A DNA stretch of 64,000 bases from positions 1 through 64,000 of the forward strand of contig NZ_CADIJV010000025.1 of the NCBI RefSeq assembly GCF_902859765.1. The letters are read 5' to 3'. This stretch comes from Achromobacter pulmonis (GTDB lineage Bacteria > Pseudomonadota > Gammaproteobacteria > Burkholderiales > Burkholderiaceae_B). A program made the translations under genes and the position numbers. The notes below the pieces were generated by a model. It had not been told where the DNA came from, made no database searches, and saw only the letters and a program-made list of their open reading frames with translations. Of the stretch, positions 48,548 through 57,492 are shown in pieces; positions within the stretch are counted from its first letter, which is position 1, and every line of letters begins with the position of its first letter.

Positions 48548-49453
48548 ATGATCGAACTACGCAACATCGAAACATTTTTCTGGGTCGCCACGCTGGGCAG
48601 TTTCCGCGCGGCTTCTGACAAACTGAACACGACGCAGCCGGCTGTGTCGCAGCGCATCGCCTCGCTCGAGGCCGATCTGGGCGTGCGCCTGTTCGAGCGC
48701 GATGCCCGTGGCGTCAAGCTCACCGCCAAGGGCCATGAGCTGCTTTCGCACGCCGAACGCATGCTGCAGGTGCGGCGCGACATGTTCGAGGCCGCGCGCG
48801 AACAGAACGTCATGACCGGCACGGTGCGCATCGGCGTGGCCGAGACCATCGTGCAGACCTGGCTGCCCGCGCTGATCGAACTGGTGCATGCCTCGTATCC
48901 GGCGCTGGTGCTGGAGATCGAGGTGGACACCACCCACGTGCTGCGTTCGCACCTGATGTCACGACAGATCGACCTGGCCTTCCTGATGGGGCCGGTGCTC
49001 GAGGCCCGGGTCGAGAACCTGCCGCTATGCGCCTATCCGCTGGCCTGGGTCGCCAGCCCCCTGTTGGAACTCGGGCCCGAACCGCTGACACTCGAACGCA
49101 TCGGCCGCCTGCCGATCATTACCTATCCCTCCAACAGCGCGCCGTACCGCGTGGTGCGCGACATGCTGACGCGGGCCGGGGTGGGATCGCCCCGCATGTA
49201 TGGCAGCGCTTCGATGTCGATGGTGGTGCGGATGACGCAGGATTGCATCGGTACCAGCGTGATCGCGCCGGTGTTCCTGGGCAAGGAACTGGCGCGCGGC
49301 GAGTTGCGCATCCTGCGGGTCGACGCCGATCCGTTGCCCGAACTGAGCTTCACGGCGACCTGGGTCCAGGGGCCCGACAGCCATGCGGCGCGCCTGATCG
49401 CGCAGATGGCGCAGAAGGTCGCGGCGCAGGCCAGCGATGGCGTGCCGCCGTAG
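48548..49453 (+). CDS. LysR-family transcriptional regulator
   Basis: A 301-residue regulator. The winged helix-turn-helix is at residues 1-60 (IETFFWVATLGSFRAASDKLNTTQPAVSQRIASLEADLGVRLFER). An effector domain follows from about 90 (GTVRIGVAETIVQTWLPALIE). It lies between the divergent EamA transporter gene and the TRAP operon on its own strand, and could control either. The ATG at 48548 is chosen; upstream codons in frame are unlike a LysR N-terminus. Confidence 0.93.
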   Translation: MIELRNIETFFWVATLGSFRAASDKLNTTQPAVSQRIASLEADLGVRLFERDARGVKLTAKGHELLSHAERMLQVRRDMFEAAREQNVMTGTVRIGVAETIVQTWLPALIELVHASYPALVLEIEVDTTHVLRSHLMSRQIDLAFLMGPVLEARVENLPLCAYPLAWVASPLLELGPEPLTLERIGRLPIITYPSNSAPYRVVRDMLTRAGVGSPRMYGSASMSMVVRMTQDCIGTSVIAPVFLGKELARGELRILRVDADPLPELSFTATWVQGPDSHAARLIAQMAQKVAAQASDGVPP

Positions 49454-49869
49454 TCGCGCCATCGCCGGCCTGCGCGCTCCGGCGGGCCGAATGGCGTTTC
49501 AGAGCAGGCTTGGCGTCTAGGTGTTTTCCCGAGCAAGGCCGCGGCGGGCGGTCTGGCGGCGATGCCGCCCGGACCGGGTGCGGGACCGTCCGCCTGCGCG
49601 CCAGCCCGCATGGTTGCTGGATCTACGATGCCCGGGCCGGCGCGCCGCGGCCAGACCAAAGAAAAATTTATACCCCCATATCGCAACATACGATTGGACG
49701 CTGGGCGGCCCTGGGGCTGCAATGGCGGCACATCAAGAAGATCGCCTGGTTCGACAGGCCCCGGGGGAAAATTTCCGCTCCTCTGACGTTTCGATTTCTA
49801 CCCACGCGCTCAAAGGGGTAACGGGGACCCGCGCGTGCCAGACCATCCCGCCAGCCTGGAGTTTTGACC
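49454..49869. other. 416-bp region before the TRAP operon
   Basis: No gene supported. The middle (about 49655-49700) is AT-richer, with a stretch ATACCCCCATATCGCAACATACG that is mildly symmetric and could be a regulator site. The operon promoter should lie here. No firm -35/-10 is assigned. Confidence 0.45.
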
Positions 49870-50916
49870 ATGAAGAAGTCGCTCGCTCTCGCCGCCGTTG
49901 CCGCCAGCCTGTTGGCCGGTGCCGCGCAGGCCCAGGACCTGCCCAAGACCCACCTGAAGGTGGTCGGCGGCCTGTCCAACCTGACTGCCTACAACGATTA
50001 CGAAAAGCCGTTCTGGACCAAGACCATCCCGGAACTGTCCAAGGGGCAGGTCACCGCGGACATCAAGGGTTTCAACGAAATGGGCCTGAAGGGGCCGGAA
50101 CTGCTGCGTCTGATGTCCACTGGCGTGGTCGAGTTCGGTACCGCCACGCTGTCGTACTTCGCCAGCGACAACCCGATCAATGAAGCCATCGACCTGGCCG
50201 GCCTGGCGCCGGACGTGAAGACGGCGCGCGAAGTGACCAACGCGTTCGAGCCGGTCTACGCCCGTCTCTACGGCGAAGGCAGCAACGTCAAGCTGCTGGG
50301 GATCTCCACGTATCCGGCGCAGGTGCTGTTCTGCAACGCCGACATCAAGGGCCTGGCCGATATCAAGGGCAAGAAGGTCCGCACCAGCAGCCGTACCACC
50401 GCCGAGTTCGTCGAGGCGCTCGGCGGCTCCAGCGTCACCATGGCGTTCGGCGAAGTGGTGCCGGCGCTGCAGAACAAGGTGGTCGATTGCGCCATTACCG
50501 GTTCGCTGTCGGGCTATTCGGCCAAGTGGTACGAAGTGTCGACCCACCTGGTGGCGCTGCCGATCAACTGGAACCAGCAGATCCATGCCGTCAACCAGAA
50601 GGCCTGGGACAAGCTCGACCCCAGCGTGCGCACCTTCCTGCAGGCCAACATCAAGACGCTGGTCGACAACATCTGGGACGCCGCGGCGCGCCAGACCCAG
50701 GAAGGCTATGACTGCAATACCGGCGCGGCGGCGTGCCCGTTCCCGGTCAAGGGCAAGATGGTGCTGGTGCAGCCTTCGCAGGCCGACCGCGACCTGCTCA
50801 AGAAGGTGACGCAGGAAGCCGTGCTGCCCAAATGGGCCGCGCGTTGCTCGGCGCAGTGCGTGAAGGACTTCAACGCCACGATCGGCAAGACGCTGGGCGT
50901 GACCGCCAGCAAGTAA
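49870..50916 (+). CDS. TRAP transporter solute-binding protein (DctP)
   Basis: A 348-residue periplasmic receptor. Signal peptide ends at AQA-QDLPK. The DctP fold and ligand-binding Arg region are visible (IKGLADIKGKKVRTSSRTTAEFVEALGGSSVTMAFGEVVPALQNKVVDCAITG). Four Cys near the end (YDCNTGAAACPFP, RCSAQCVKDF) probably form disulfides. TRAP receptors bind carboxylates; the ligand here is unknown. An in-frame TTG at 49864 is the alternative start. Confidence 0.92.
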   Translation: MKKSLALAAVAASLLAGAAQAQDLPKTHLKVVGGLSNLTAYNDYEKPFWTKTIPELSKGQVTADIKGFNEMGLKGPELLRLMSTGVVEFGTATLSYFASDNPINEAIDLAGLAPDVKTAREVTNAFEPVYARLYGEGSNVKLLGISTYPAQVLFCNADIKGLADIKGKKVRTSSRTTAEFVEALGGSSVTMAFGEVVPALQNKVVDCAITGSLSGYSAKWYEVSTHLVALPINWNQQIHAVNQKAWDKLDPSVRTFLQANIKTLVDNIWDAAARQTQEGYDCNTGAAACPFPVKGKMVLVQPSQADRDLLKKVTQEAVLPKWAARCSAQCVKDFNATIGKTLGVTASK

Positions 50917-50923
50917 GCGTGTC

Positions 50924-50951
50924 GGCGCGCCGCCGTTCGCGGCGGCGCGCC
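50924..50951 (+). other. Intercistronic hairpin between dctP and dctQ
   Basis: A perfect 11-bp GC stem (50924-50934 with 50941-50951) and a 6-base loop directly after the receptor stop, without T-tract. Such stems at receptor/permease junctions typically protect the upstream mRNA so that the receptor is made in excess. Confidence 0.7.
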
Positions 50952-50998
50952 CGCGAATCATCATCCGGGCCGCGATGCCGGCCCCAGAGGTTTTCCCA

Positions 50999-51619
50999 AT
51001 GACCCGATCCGAACACTTCCGCCTGCTGGGCGGGTTGCTGCGGCGCGCTGAGACGTTTTCGCGCGTGGCGGTGTGGGCGGGCGGCGCGCTGACCATCGCC
51101 AGCGTGCTGCTCATTTCCTTCGACGTGCTGGCGCGCAAGTTCCTGGGCTTCAATACCGGCGGCGCGGACGAGCTGTCCAGCTATGCCTTCGCCATCAGCA
51201 CCTCGTGGGCGCTGGCATTCGCCACCTTGCAGCGCGCCAATGTGCGGGTGGATGTGCTCTACCAGAAACTGCCGGTGCGCGTTTCGGCCGTGCTCGACTG
51301 GCTTTCCATGGTGGCCCTGGCGGTCTTCATGGTGTTCGTGACCTACTACGCCTTTGAAGTGGTGCAAATGTCGTGGGCGCAGAAGTCCACGGCGAATACG
51401 CCGCTGGCCACGCCGCTGTGGATCCCGCAGGGCCTGTGGCTGCTGGGCCTGGCCTGGATGTGCATCACCGTGGCCTTGATGCTGGCGCGCGCCTCGGCCG
51501 CCCTGGTGACGGGCGACATCGCGCTGATCAAGGAAATCTGCGGCGTGCGCTCGGCGCAGGAAGAGGCCGAAGAGGAAGCCGCCTCGGGTGAACGCATGGT
51601 CAAGGGAGCCGCAACATGA
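50999..51619 (+). CDS. TRAP transporter small permease (DctQ)
   Basis: A 206-residue membrane protein with four helices. Residues about 28-50 are the first helix. The family-typical ADELSSYAFAISTSWALAFATLQRANVRVDVLYQKLP follows. The C-terminal 30 residues are acidic (EEAEEEAASGE). ATG at 50999 is preceded by AGAGG; it overlaps dctM by 4 bases. Confidence 0.9.
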   Translation: MTRSEHFRLLGGLLRRAETFSRVAVWAGGALTIASVLLISFDVLARKFLGFNTGGADELSSYAFAISTSWALAFATLQRANVRVDVLYQKLPVRVSAVLDWLSMVALAVFMVFVTYYAFEVVQMSWAQKSTANTPLATPLWIPQGLWLLGLAWMCITVALMLARASAALVTGDIALIKEICGVRSAQEEAEEEAASGERMVKGAAT

Positions 51620-52899
51620 TCGCCACCGCCCTGACGCTCCTGCTGGTCCTGATCGGCCTGTCGATTCCGGTGGGCGCCGCCCTTGGCGTGCTGGGCTTGA
51701 TCCTGGACCCGATGTTCTCGATGCTGCCGCTGTCGCGCGCGATCGGCGAGATATCCTGGAGCACCAACAACGAATTCCTGCTGGTGGCCATTCCCTTGTT
51801 CATCATGCTGGGCGAGGTGCTGCTGCGGGCCGGTTTCGCCGAACGCATGTACGGCGCCATGAGCCTGTGGCTGTCGTGGCTGCCGGGCGGCCTGATGCAC
51901 GCCAACATCGGCGCCTCGACGCTGTTCTCGGCCACGTCCGGCTCCAGCGTGGCGACCGCCGCCACGGTCGGCACGGTGGCGATTCCGCAGATCCGCAAGT
52001 ACGGCTACAACGAACCGCTGTTCCTGGGCAGCCTGGCCGCCGGCGGCACGCTTGGCATCCTGATCCCGCCGTCGATCAACCTGGTGATCTACGGCGTGCT
52101 GACCAACTCGTCGGTGCCCAAGCTGTATCTGGCCGGCATCATCCCCGGCTTCGCCATGGCGGCGCTGTTCATGCTGATGGTGGTGATCGCATGTGTCGTC
52201 AAACCCTCCTGGGGCGGCAAGAAGATCCAGGCGACCTGGGGCCAGCGCTTGGCCAGCCTGGTGCACCTGGCGCCGCCCATGGGCATCTTCCTGCTGGTGG
52301 TGGGCTCGATCTACGCCGGCCTGGCCACGCCGACCGAGGCCGCCGCGCTGGGCGTGCTGGGCGCGCTGATCCTGGCCGCCTGGTTCCGCCGCCTGACTTG
52401 GACCATGCTGCGCGAGGCGATGGAAGGGACGATGCGCTCGACCGCGATGATCATGCTGATCGTGGTGGCCGCGAGTTTCCTGAACTTCATCATGTCGGCC
52501 ACCGGCCTGACCGATGCGCTGACGCAGTCCATCACCGGACTGGGCCTGTCGCCCGGCTGGATGCTGCTGATCGTGGTGGTGTTCTACCTGGTGCTGGGCT
52601 GCTTCATGGAGACGCTGTCGATGATGATCACGACCATCCCCATCGTCGCGCCCATCATGATCGCGCTGGGCTTCGACCCGATCTGGCTGGGCATCGTCAT
52701 CATCATCCTGGTCGAGGCCGCGTTGATTACGCCGCCGGTCGGGTTGAACCTGTTCGTGGTGCAGAGCCTGCGCAAGAGCGGTTCGATGGGCGCCGTGATC
52801 ATCGGCAGCCTGCCGTTCGTGCTGGCCATGTTCCTGATGCTCGCATTGCTGGCATGGTGGCCCGACCTGGCCTTGTGGCTGCCGCGGGTGTTCGGCTAG
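51616..52899 (+). CDS. TRAP transporter large permease (DctM)
   Basis: A 427-residue inner-membrane protein of 12-13 helices, the Na+-driven translocating subunit. Conserved TRAP stretches are NNEFLLVAIPLFIMLGEVLLRAG, TLFSATSGSSVATAATVGTVAIPQI and GTLGILIPPSINLVIYG. Its ATG overlaps the dctQ stop. Confidence 0.94.
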   Translation: MIATALTLLLVLIGLSIPVGAALGVLGLILDPMFSMLPLSRAIGEISWSTNNEFLLVAIPLFIMLGEVLLRAGFAERMYGAMSLWLSWLPGGLMHANIGASTLFSATSGSSVATAATVGTVAIPQIRKYGYNEPLFLGSLAAGGTLGILIPPSINLVIYGVLTNSSVPKLYLAGIIPGFAMAALFMLMVVIACVVKPSWGGKKIQATWGQRLASLVHLAPPMGIFLLVVGSIYAGLATPTEAAALGVLGALILAAWFRRLTWTMLREAMEGTMRSTAMIMLIVVAASFLNFIMSATGLTDALTQSITGLGLSPGWMLLIVVVFYLVLGCFMETLSMMITTIPIVAPIMIALGFDPIWLGIVIIILVEAALITPPVGLNLFVVQSLRKSGSMGAVIIGSLPFVLAMFLMLALLAWWPDLALWLPRVFG

Positions 52900-52922
52900 C
52901 GCGCCGCGTTCGCAGTTGTTGC

Positions 52923-52944
52923 GGGCGCGGCCGGGGCCGCGCCC
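52923..52944 (+). other. Intercistronic hairpin after dctM
   Basis: Perfect 10-bp arms (GGGCGCGGCC and GGCCGCGCCC) with a 2-base loop and no T-tract, between dctM and the DUF2848 gene. It may stabilise mRNA or cause partial termination. Confidence 0.55.
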
Positions 52945-52975
52945 ATTTCCCCGTTTTCCTCAGCAGGATTTTTTC

Positions 52976-53659
52976 ATGAAAGCCGTATTCCAGATCGAAG
53001 CCGATATCCCCCGCCAGATCGAGGTGGATTTCAATACCCTGATCGTGGCTGGTTGGGCCGGCCGCGATATCGCGGCCATCGAGCACCATATCGAGGAACT
53101 GGCCGCCATTGGCGTGCCGCGTCCCAGCAGCGTGCCGCTGTACTACCGCATTGCCGACAACCAGTTGACCCAGGCCGCGCGGGTGCAGGCCGTGGGCGGT
53201 GACTCCTCCGGCGAGATCGAGACCTTCGTGTTTGCCGCCGGCGGCGAGATGTACGTCAGCATCGCCTCGGACCACACCGACCGCAAGCTGGAGACGGTCA
53301 GCGTGGCCATGTCCAAGCAGGTCTGCGTCAAGCCGGTGGCATCGTCGGCCTGGCGCCTGGCCGATGTGGCCGATTACTGGGACGAGCTGGTGATCCGCTC
53401 GCATATCGTCGAGAACGGCATCGAAGTGCTGTATCAGGAAGGCCCGCTGTCGTCGCTGCGCACGCCCCAGGAACTGATCGCCGGCTATACCGGTGGCGCC
53501 GCGGTGCTGCCCGAAGGCGCGGGCATGACCTGCGGCACGGTGGGCGCCATTGGCGGCATCCGGCCGTCGGTGGAATTCAGCATGGAGCTGTACGATCCGC
53601 GCCGCCAGCGCAGCCTGCGTCACCGTTATCATGTCGAGGTCCTGCCGGTGGTGGCCTGA
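52976..53659 (+). CDS. DUF2848-family protein
   Basis: A 227-residue soluble protein. I recognise the DUF2848 pattern: LIVAGWAGRDIAAIEHHIEELAAIGVPRPSSVPLYYR, then VSIASDHTDRKLETVSVAMSKQVCVKPVASSAWR, and a final EFSMELYDPRRQRSLRHRYHVEVLPVV. The acidic SDHTDRKLE stretch could bind a metal or a substrate. It is of family-normal length, with no signal peptide. Function is unknown; its place between a carboxylate transporter and an amidase suggests a catabolic enzyme for the imported substrate. Confidence 0.85.
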   Translation: MKAVFQIEADIPRQIEVDFNTLIVAGWAGRDIAAIEHHIEELAAIGVPRPSSVPLYYRIADNQLTQAARVQAVGGDSSGEIETFVFAAGGEMYVSIASDHTDRKLETVSVAMSKQVCVKPVASSAWRLADVADYWDELVIRSHIVENGIEVLYQEGPLSSLRTPQELIAGYTGGAAVLPEGAGMTCGTVGAIGGIRPSVEFSMELYDPRRQRSLRHRYHVEVLPVVA

Positions 53660-53751
53660 CCGCCGGCGGATCGGTTGATCGCCACGGCGCGCCCGGGCAG
53701 GGCGCGCCCATTCATGCCTCTCTTGCGCCGCCCGGCGGCACCTGGAACCGT

Positions 53752-55098
53752 ATGTACCCGACCCTGAACGACCTGACCGCGGCTCTGAACGACGGCCGCA
53801 CTACTTCCGTTGAACTGACCGAAGCCGCGCTGGCGCGGGCTGCCGATCCGGCGGGCGAGGGCGCTCGCGCCTTCACCCGGTTGTATGCCGATGCGGCGCT
53901 GGCGCAGGCGCGCGCCTCCGATACCCTGCGCGCTGCCGGCATCGTGCGCTCGGCCATCGAGGGCCTGCCCATCAGCATCAAGGATTTGTTCGACGTCGAA
54001 GGCGAAACCACCATGGCCGGTTCGGTGGCGCGCGAAGGCGAGCCCGCGGCCGACGCCAATGCCGAAGTGGTGCAGCGCCTGATCGCGGCCGGCGCGGTGA
54101 TCGTCGGCCGCACCAACATGACCGAATTCGCCTATTCCGGCCTGGGCATCAATCCCCACTACGGCACGCCGCTGAATCCCTGGGACCGCGCCACCGGCCG
54201 CATTCCCGGCGGCTCTTCGTCGGGCGCGGCGGTATCGGTGGCCGATGCCATGGCGGTGGCCGCCATCGGCTCGGACACCGGCGGTTCGGTGCGCATTCCG
54301 GCCGCGCTGTGCGGCCTGACCGGCTTCAAGCCCAGCGCCTGGCGCGTGTCCATGGAAGGCGTGCTGCCGTTGTCGGCCAATCTGGATTCCATTGGCCCGA
54401 TTGCCGCCAGTGTGCGCTGCTGCGCCGAGCTCGATGCCATTCTGTCGGGCGAGGGCGGTCCGGTGCCCGAGGCGCTGCCGCTGCGCGGCCTGCGCCTGGC
54501 GGTGCCCAAGACGCTGGCGCTGGACGGCATGGACAAGCACGTGTCCGAGACCTTCGCCCGCGCCGTGGCGCGCCTGAAGGAAGCTGGCGCGCTGGTCGAC
54601 GAGATCGCCATCCCGGAATTCGCCGAACTGGCCAACATCAACGCCAAGGGCGGCTTCACTGCCGCCGAGGCCTGGGCCTGGCATCGCGACCTGATCGCCC
54701 GCGCCGGCAAGCGCTACGATCCGCGAGTGGTCTCGCGCATCCTGCGCGGCAAGGACATGAGCGCCGCCGACTACCTGGACCTGCTGGACGCACGCGAAGC
54801 CTGGGTGGCGGCGGTGGACCGCCGCATCGCCGGCTACGACGCCCTGATCATGCCGACCACGCCGATCGTGGCGCCGGCGGTGGCCGACCTCGAGGCTTCT
54901 GACGAGGCTTACTACGCCGCCAACGGCCTGATCCTGCGCAACCCGACGCTGATCAACTTCCTGGATGGCTGCGCGCTGTCGTTGCCATGCCACGCCGCGG
55001 GCACCGGGCCGGTCGGCCTGATGATCGCGGGCAGCAATGGTGCCGACCGCCGCATCCTGGCCATCGGCCTGGCGGTCGAGGAATTGCTGGCGGCTTGA
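53752..55098 (+). CDS. Amidase (amidase-signature family)
   Basis: A 448-residue cytoplasmic hydrolase with the Ser-cisSer-Lys triad: Lys77 (PISIKDLFD), cis-Ser155 (PGGSSSGAA) and nucleophile Ser179 ([16 protein letters not shown]). Acts on an amide, possibly of the acid brought in by the TRAP transporter. It resembles biuret/allophanate- and GatA-type amidases but is in no glutamyl-tRNA amidotransferase context, so a catabolic role is likelier. A 92-bp gap with a GC-rich hairpin separates it from DUF2848. Confidence 0.92.
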   Translation: MYPTLNDLTAALNDGRTTSVELTEAALARAADPAGEGARAFTRLYADAALAQARASDTLRAAGIVRSAIEGLPISIKDLFDVEGETTMAGSVAREGEPAADANAEVVQRLIAAGAVIVGRTNMTEFAYSGLGINPHYGTPLNPWDRATGRIPGGSSSGAAVSVADAMAVAAIGSDTGGSVRIPAALCGLTGFKPSAWRVSMEGVLPLSANLDSIGPIAASVRCCAELDAILSGEGGPVPEALPLRGLRLAVPKTLALDGMDKHVSETFARAVARLKEAGALVDEIAIPEFAELANINAKGGFTAAEAWAWHRDLIARAGKRYDPRVVSRILRGKDMSAADYLDLLDAREAWVAAVDRRIAGYDALIMPTTPIVAPAVADLEASDEAYYAANGLILRNPTLINFLDGCALSLPCHAAGTGPVGLMIAGSNGADRRILAIGLAVEELLAA

Positions 55099-55107
55099 CG
55101 CGGTTGC

Positions 55108-55137
55108 GGGCCTGCGTTGCGCGGGCCCCGTTTTTTT
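55108..55137 (+). terminator. Intrinsic terminator inside the operon (amidase / DUF1445)
   Basis: GGGCCTGCG, loop TTG, CGCGGGCCC (55108-55128), then CG and seven T. It lies 10 bp after the amidase stop and before the next gene on the same strand, suggesting partial read-through. Confidence 0.7.
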
Positions 55138-55153
55138 GAAGAAGGACACTCAC

Positions 55154-55960
55154 ATGGTTTTCGATCCGGTGGCGCGCGCCAGCGTGGCGCTGGCGCGGCA
55201 GGCGCGGCTCGATGCGCGCAGCGGCAAGCTGACCGGCCCCACGGCCAATCTCGCGCCTGGCCACGTGCAGGCCAACCTGGCGATCCTGCCGCGCGCGCTG
55301 GCGGCGGATTTCCTGCATTTCTGCCAGCGCAATCCCAAGCCTTGCCCCTTGCTGGCGATGTCCGAGCCGGGCGATCCGGCCTTGCCCGAACTGGGCCAGG
55401 ACATCGACATCCGCACCGATATCCCGCGCTATCGCATATGGCAGAACGGCGAGCTGGTGGCCGAGCCGACCGACGTGCGCGCGTTCTGGCGCGATGATCT
55501 GGTGTCGTTCCTGATCGGTTGCTCGTTCTCGTTCGAGGAAGCCATGCTGGACAATGGGCTGCCGGTGCGCCATATCGAGCAGGGCTGCAATGTGCCGATG
55601 TACCGCACCAACATTGCAACGCAGGCCGCTGGCGTGTTCGGCGGTCCGTTGGTGGTGTCGATGCGCCCCTTGAAGGCCGCCGATGCCATCCGCGCCATCC
55701 AGGTGACATCGCGTTTTCCGTCGGTGCATGGCGCGCCGGTCCACTTGGGCGATCCGGCGCTGATCGGCATCGCCGATATCGATCGGCCGGACTATGGCGA
55801 TCCGGTGGAGATCCGGCCCGGCGAGATCCCGGTCTTCTGGGCCTGCGGCGTCACGCCGCAGTCAGTGGTGGCGGCCGTGCGCCCCGATTTCTGCATCACG
55901 CACGCGCCTGGCCACATGCTGGTCACGGATCTGGTCAACAGCCGCATGGCGGTCATGTAG
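55154..55960 (+). CDS. DUF1445 putative hydro-lyase (YcsI/UPF0317 family)
   Basis: A 268-residue protein of the YcsI family. Diagnostic stretches are [81 protein letters not shown], and a late [30 protein letters not shown]. In Bacillus, ycsI lies in the operon of the PxpABC 5-oxoprolinase, and a vertebrate protein with this domain is D-glutamate cyclase. A link with oxoproline-type lactams is therefore plausible. GAAGGA precedes the ATG. Confidence 0.9.
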   Translation: MVFDPVARASVALARQARLDARSGKLTGPTANLAPGHVQANLAILPRALAADFLHFCQRNPKPCPLLAMSEPGDPALPELGQDIDIRTDIPRYRIWQNGELVAEPTDVRAFWRDDLVSFLIGCSFSFEEAMLDNGLPVRHIEQGCNVPMYRTNIATQAAGVFGGPLVVSMRPLKAADAIRAIQVTSRFPSVHGAPVHLGDPALIGIADIDRPDYGDPVEIRPGEIPVFWACGVTPQSVVAAVRPDFCITHAPGHMLVTDLVNSRMAVM

Positions 55961-56018
55961 GCGCCAGGGACGCGTCCCTGGCGCTGCAAACGGACAGCCC
56001 CGGCACGCGCAAGTGATA

Positions 56019-56048
56019 AAAAAACCCATCGCGCGCGATGGGTTTTTT
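56019..56048. terminator. Bidirectional intrinsic terminator (DUF1445 / porin)
   Basis: A 30-bp perfect palindrome: A6, CCCATCGCG, CGCGATGGG, T6. It serves the converging catabolic operon and porin gene. Confidence 0.9.
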
Positions 56049-56086
56049 GCGCGATGGCCCGGTGCGGGCCGTTCGCGGCGGCATAC

Positions 56087-57157
56087 TCAGAAAATGTGGC
56101 GGATGCCCACACCGGCGCCGATCTGGCTGGTGCGACCGGCGATTTCGCCCGTGGCGGCGTCGCGGACCTTGTTGTAGTCCACGGTGCCGTACACCTGGGT
56201 GCGCTTGGACAGCGCGTACTCGGCCACGGCCACCAGGGCGTAGCGCTTGCCCTTGTCGCCGTCTTCCACGATGTTCTTGCTCTGGTCGTAGTAGGCGGCG
56301 CCGGTGATCGCCCAGCGCGGGGTGGCCTGCCAGGTCACGCCGGCGAAGTAGCCGTTGTCCTTGCGGTCGAGCTGGGCTTTGGTGGTGCCGCCCATGATCA
56401 TGTTGACCCAGCCGGTCTGGTCCTTGCCGTTGAAGTAGCCGGCGAAGATCTTGGCGCTGTCGAACTGGTACGAGGCGCTCAGGTTCCACACTTGCTGGCG
56501 CAGATCCGAGTTATTGCCCTCGTAGGTCTTCATGAACGCGCCGCCCAAGCCGAGCTGGCCGACGGTGTAGCGCAGGCTGATGCCCATCTGCTGGCCCGCC
56601 TTGCGATCCGACCACTTGTCGCCATTGGCCCACGAGGCGATCACGGCCAGGTCGCCGATCGTGTTCGAGTAGCGGACGGTATTGTCGTTGCGCACGCGGC
56701 CCATGGCGGCGGGCAGCCAGGAGTTCTCGGCATAGTTACCGACGGTCAGCGGATCGAAGTAGTCCGCCATCAGGTCCTGGATCACCGTGTTCTGCAGGCC
56801 CAGGGTCAGCGCGCCGATGCTGCCGCCATCCAGGCCGACGTAGGCCAGGCGGTTGAAGGTCTTGCCGGAGCTGGACGATTGGCCATTCTGCACGTTGAAG
56901 CCTTGCTCCAAGCGGAAGAAGGCGCGGTTGCCGTCGCCCAGGTCTTCCGAGCCGCGCAGACCCCAGCGGCTGTTGGAGATGGCGCCGTTTTCCATCGAGA
57001 TGCGGCTGCCGTCCACGCCGGTCGAGCCCGAGCTGGTGTTGACATAGCGCATGCTGACATCGGCGATGCCGTACAGGGTGACGCTGGTTTCGGCGCTGGC
57101 GGCGCCCGCGGCCAGGCCGAGGCCGGCAGCGGCAAGCGTAAGGGTAATGCGTTTCAC
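56087..57157 (-). CDS. Gram-negative general porin
   Basis: A 356-residue outer-membrane trimeric porin of the betaproteobacterial type. The start is GTG at 57157, 6-7 nt after AGGAGAAG. Signal peptide ends at AASA-ETSVTLYGIADVSMRYV, followed by SRWGLRGSEDLGDGNRAFFRLEQGF, the usual first hairpins; the protein ends in Phe (GIRHIF). It lies 335 bp beyond the end of the second TRAP operon and has its own leader of over 100 nt. Confidence 0.93.
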   Translation of the reverse strand: MKRITLTLAAAGLGLAAGAASAETSVTLYGIADVSMRYVNTSSGSTGVDGSRISMENGAISNSRWGLRGSEDLGDGNRAFFRLEQGFNVQNGQSSSSGKTFNRLAYVGLDGGSIGALTLGLQNTVIQDLMADYFDPLTVGNYAENSWLPAAMGRVRNDNTVRYSNTIGDLAVIASWANGDKWSDRKAGQQMGISLRYTVGQLGLGGAFMKTYEGNNSDLRQQVWNLSASYQFDSAKIFAGYFNGKDQTGWVNMIMGGTTKAQLDRKDNGYFAGVTWQATPRWAITGAAYYDQSKNIVEDGDKGKRYALVAVAEYALSKRTQVYGTVDYNKVRDAATGEIAGRTSQIGAGVGIRHIF

Positions 57158-57492
57158 GAAGGCTTCTCCTAATGTTTCTGTTTTTAGCGTGAACCGGACT
57201 TGTGGCCCGGCTGGATGCGCCGGGCGGTTCGCCTGGCGCTGGGCCGCAGCACCGACGCCAGGGTTGGCGCGGGTCCGGAGCATAGGCCCAGTGGTGGATT
57301 CCATGCGCCAACTTGGTGCGCAATGAAATGCCTCGCCGATTCTAGAAAAGTTACGACGGGGAGTGGAGGGTTCTCGTTTTCGTGTTTTCCCTGGGTTTAC
57401 AGAACCGCAAAAAAGGGGCCGCCCTGAAGCGATCGCCGTGGCGGGCCAAAAAAAACCCCGTTGCGAGAACGGGGTTTCGGCAGGCCATGGCG
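57158..57492. other. 335-bp region between TRAP operon 2 and the porin gene
   Basis: It holds the terminator of the TRAP operon (57448-57477) and the minus-strand promoter and leader of the porin. A -10-like TAGAAT lies at 57344-57339 on the minus strand, which would give a leader of about 180 nt; the -35 is unclear. Confidence 0.5.
57448..57477 (-). terminator. Intrinsic terminator of TRAP operon 2
   Basis: Stem AAACCCCGTT (57453-57462) with AACGGGGTTT (57468-57477), 5-base loop, and eight T on the minus strand (A-run at 57448-57455). Confidence 0.85.

Noticed and set aside
53629-55149. 506-codon frame opposite the amidase
   Set aside because: Shadow rich in Gly, Arg, His and Gln; the amidase triad is on the plus strand.
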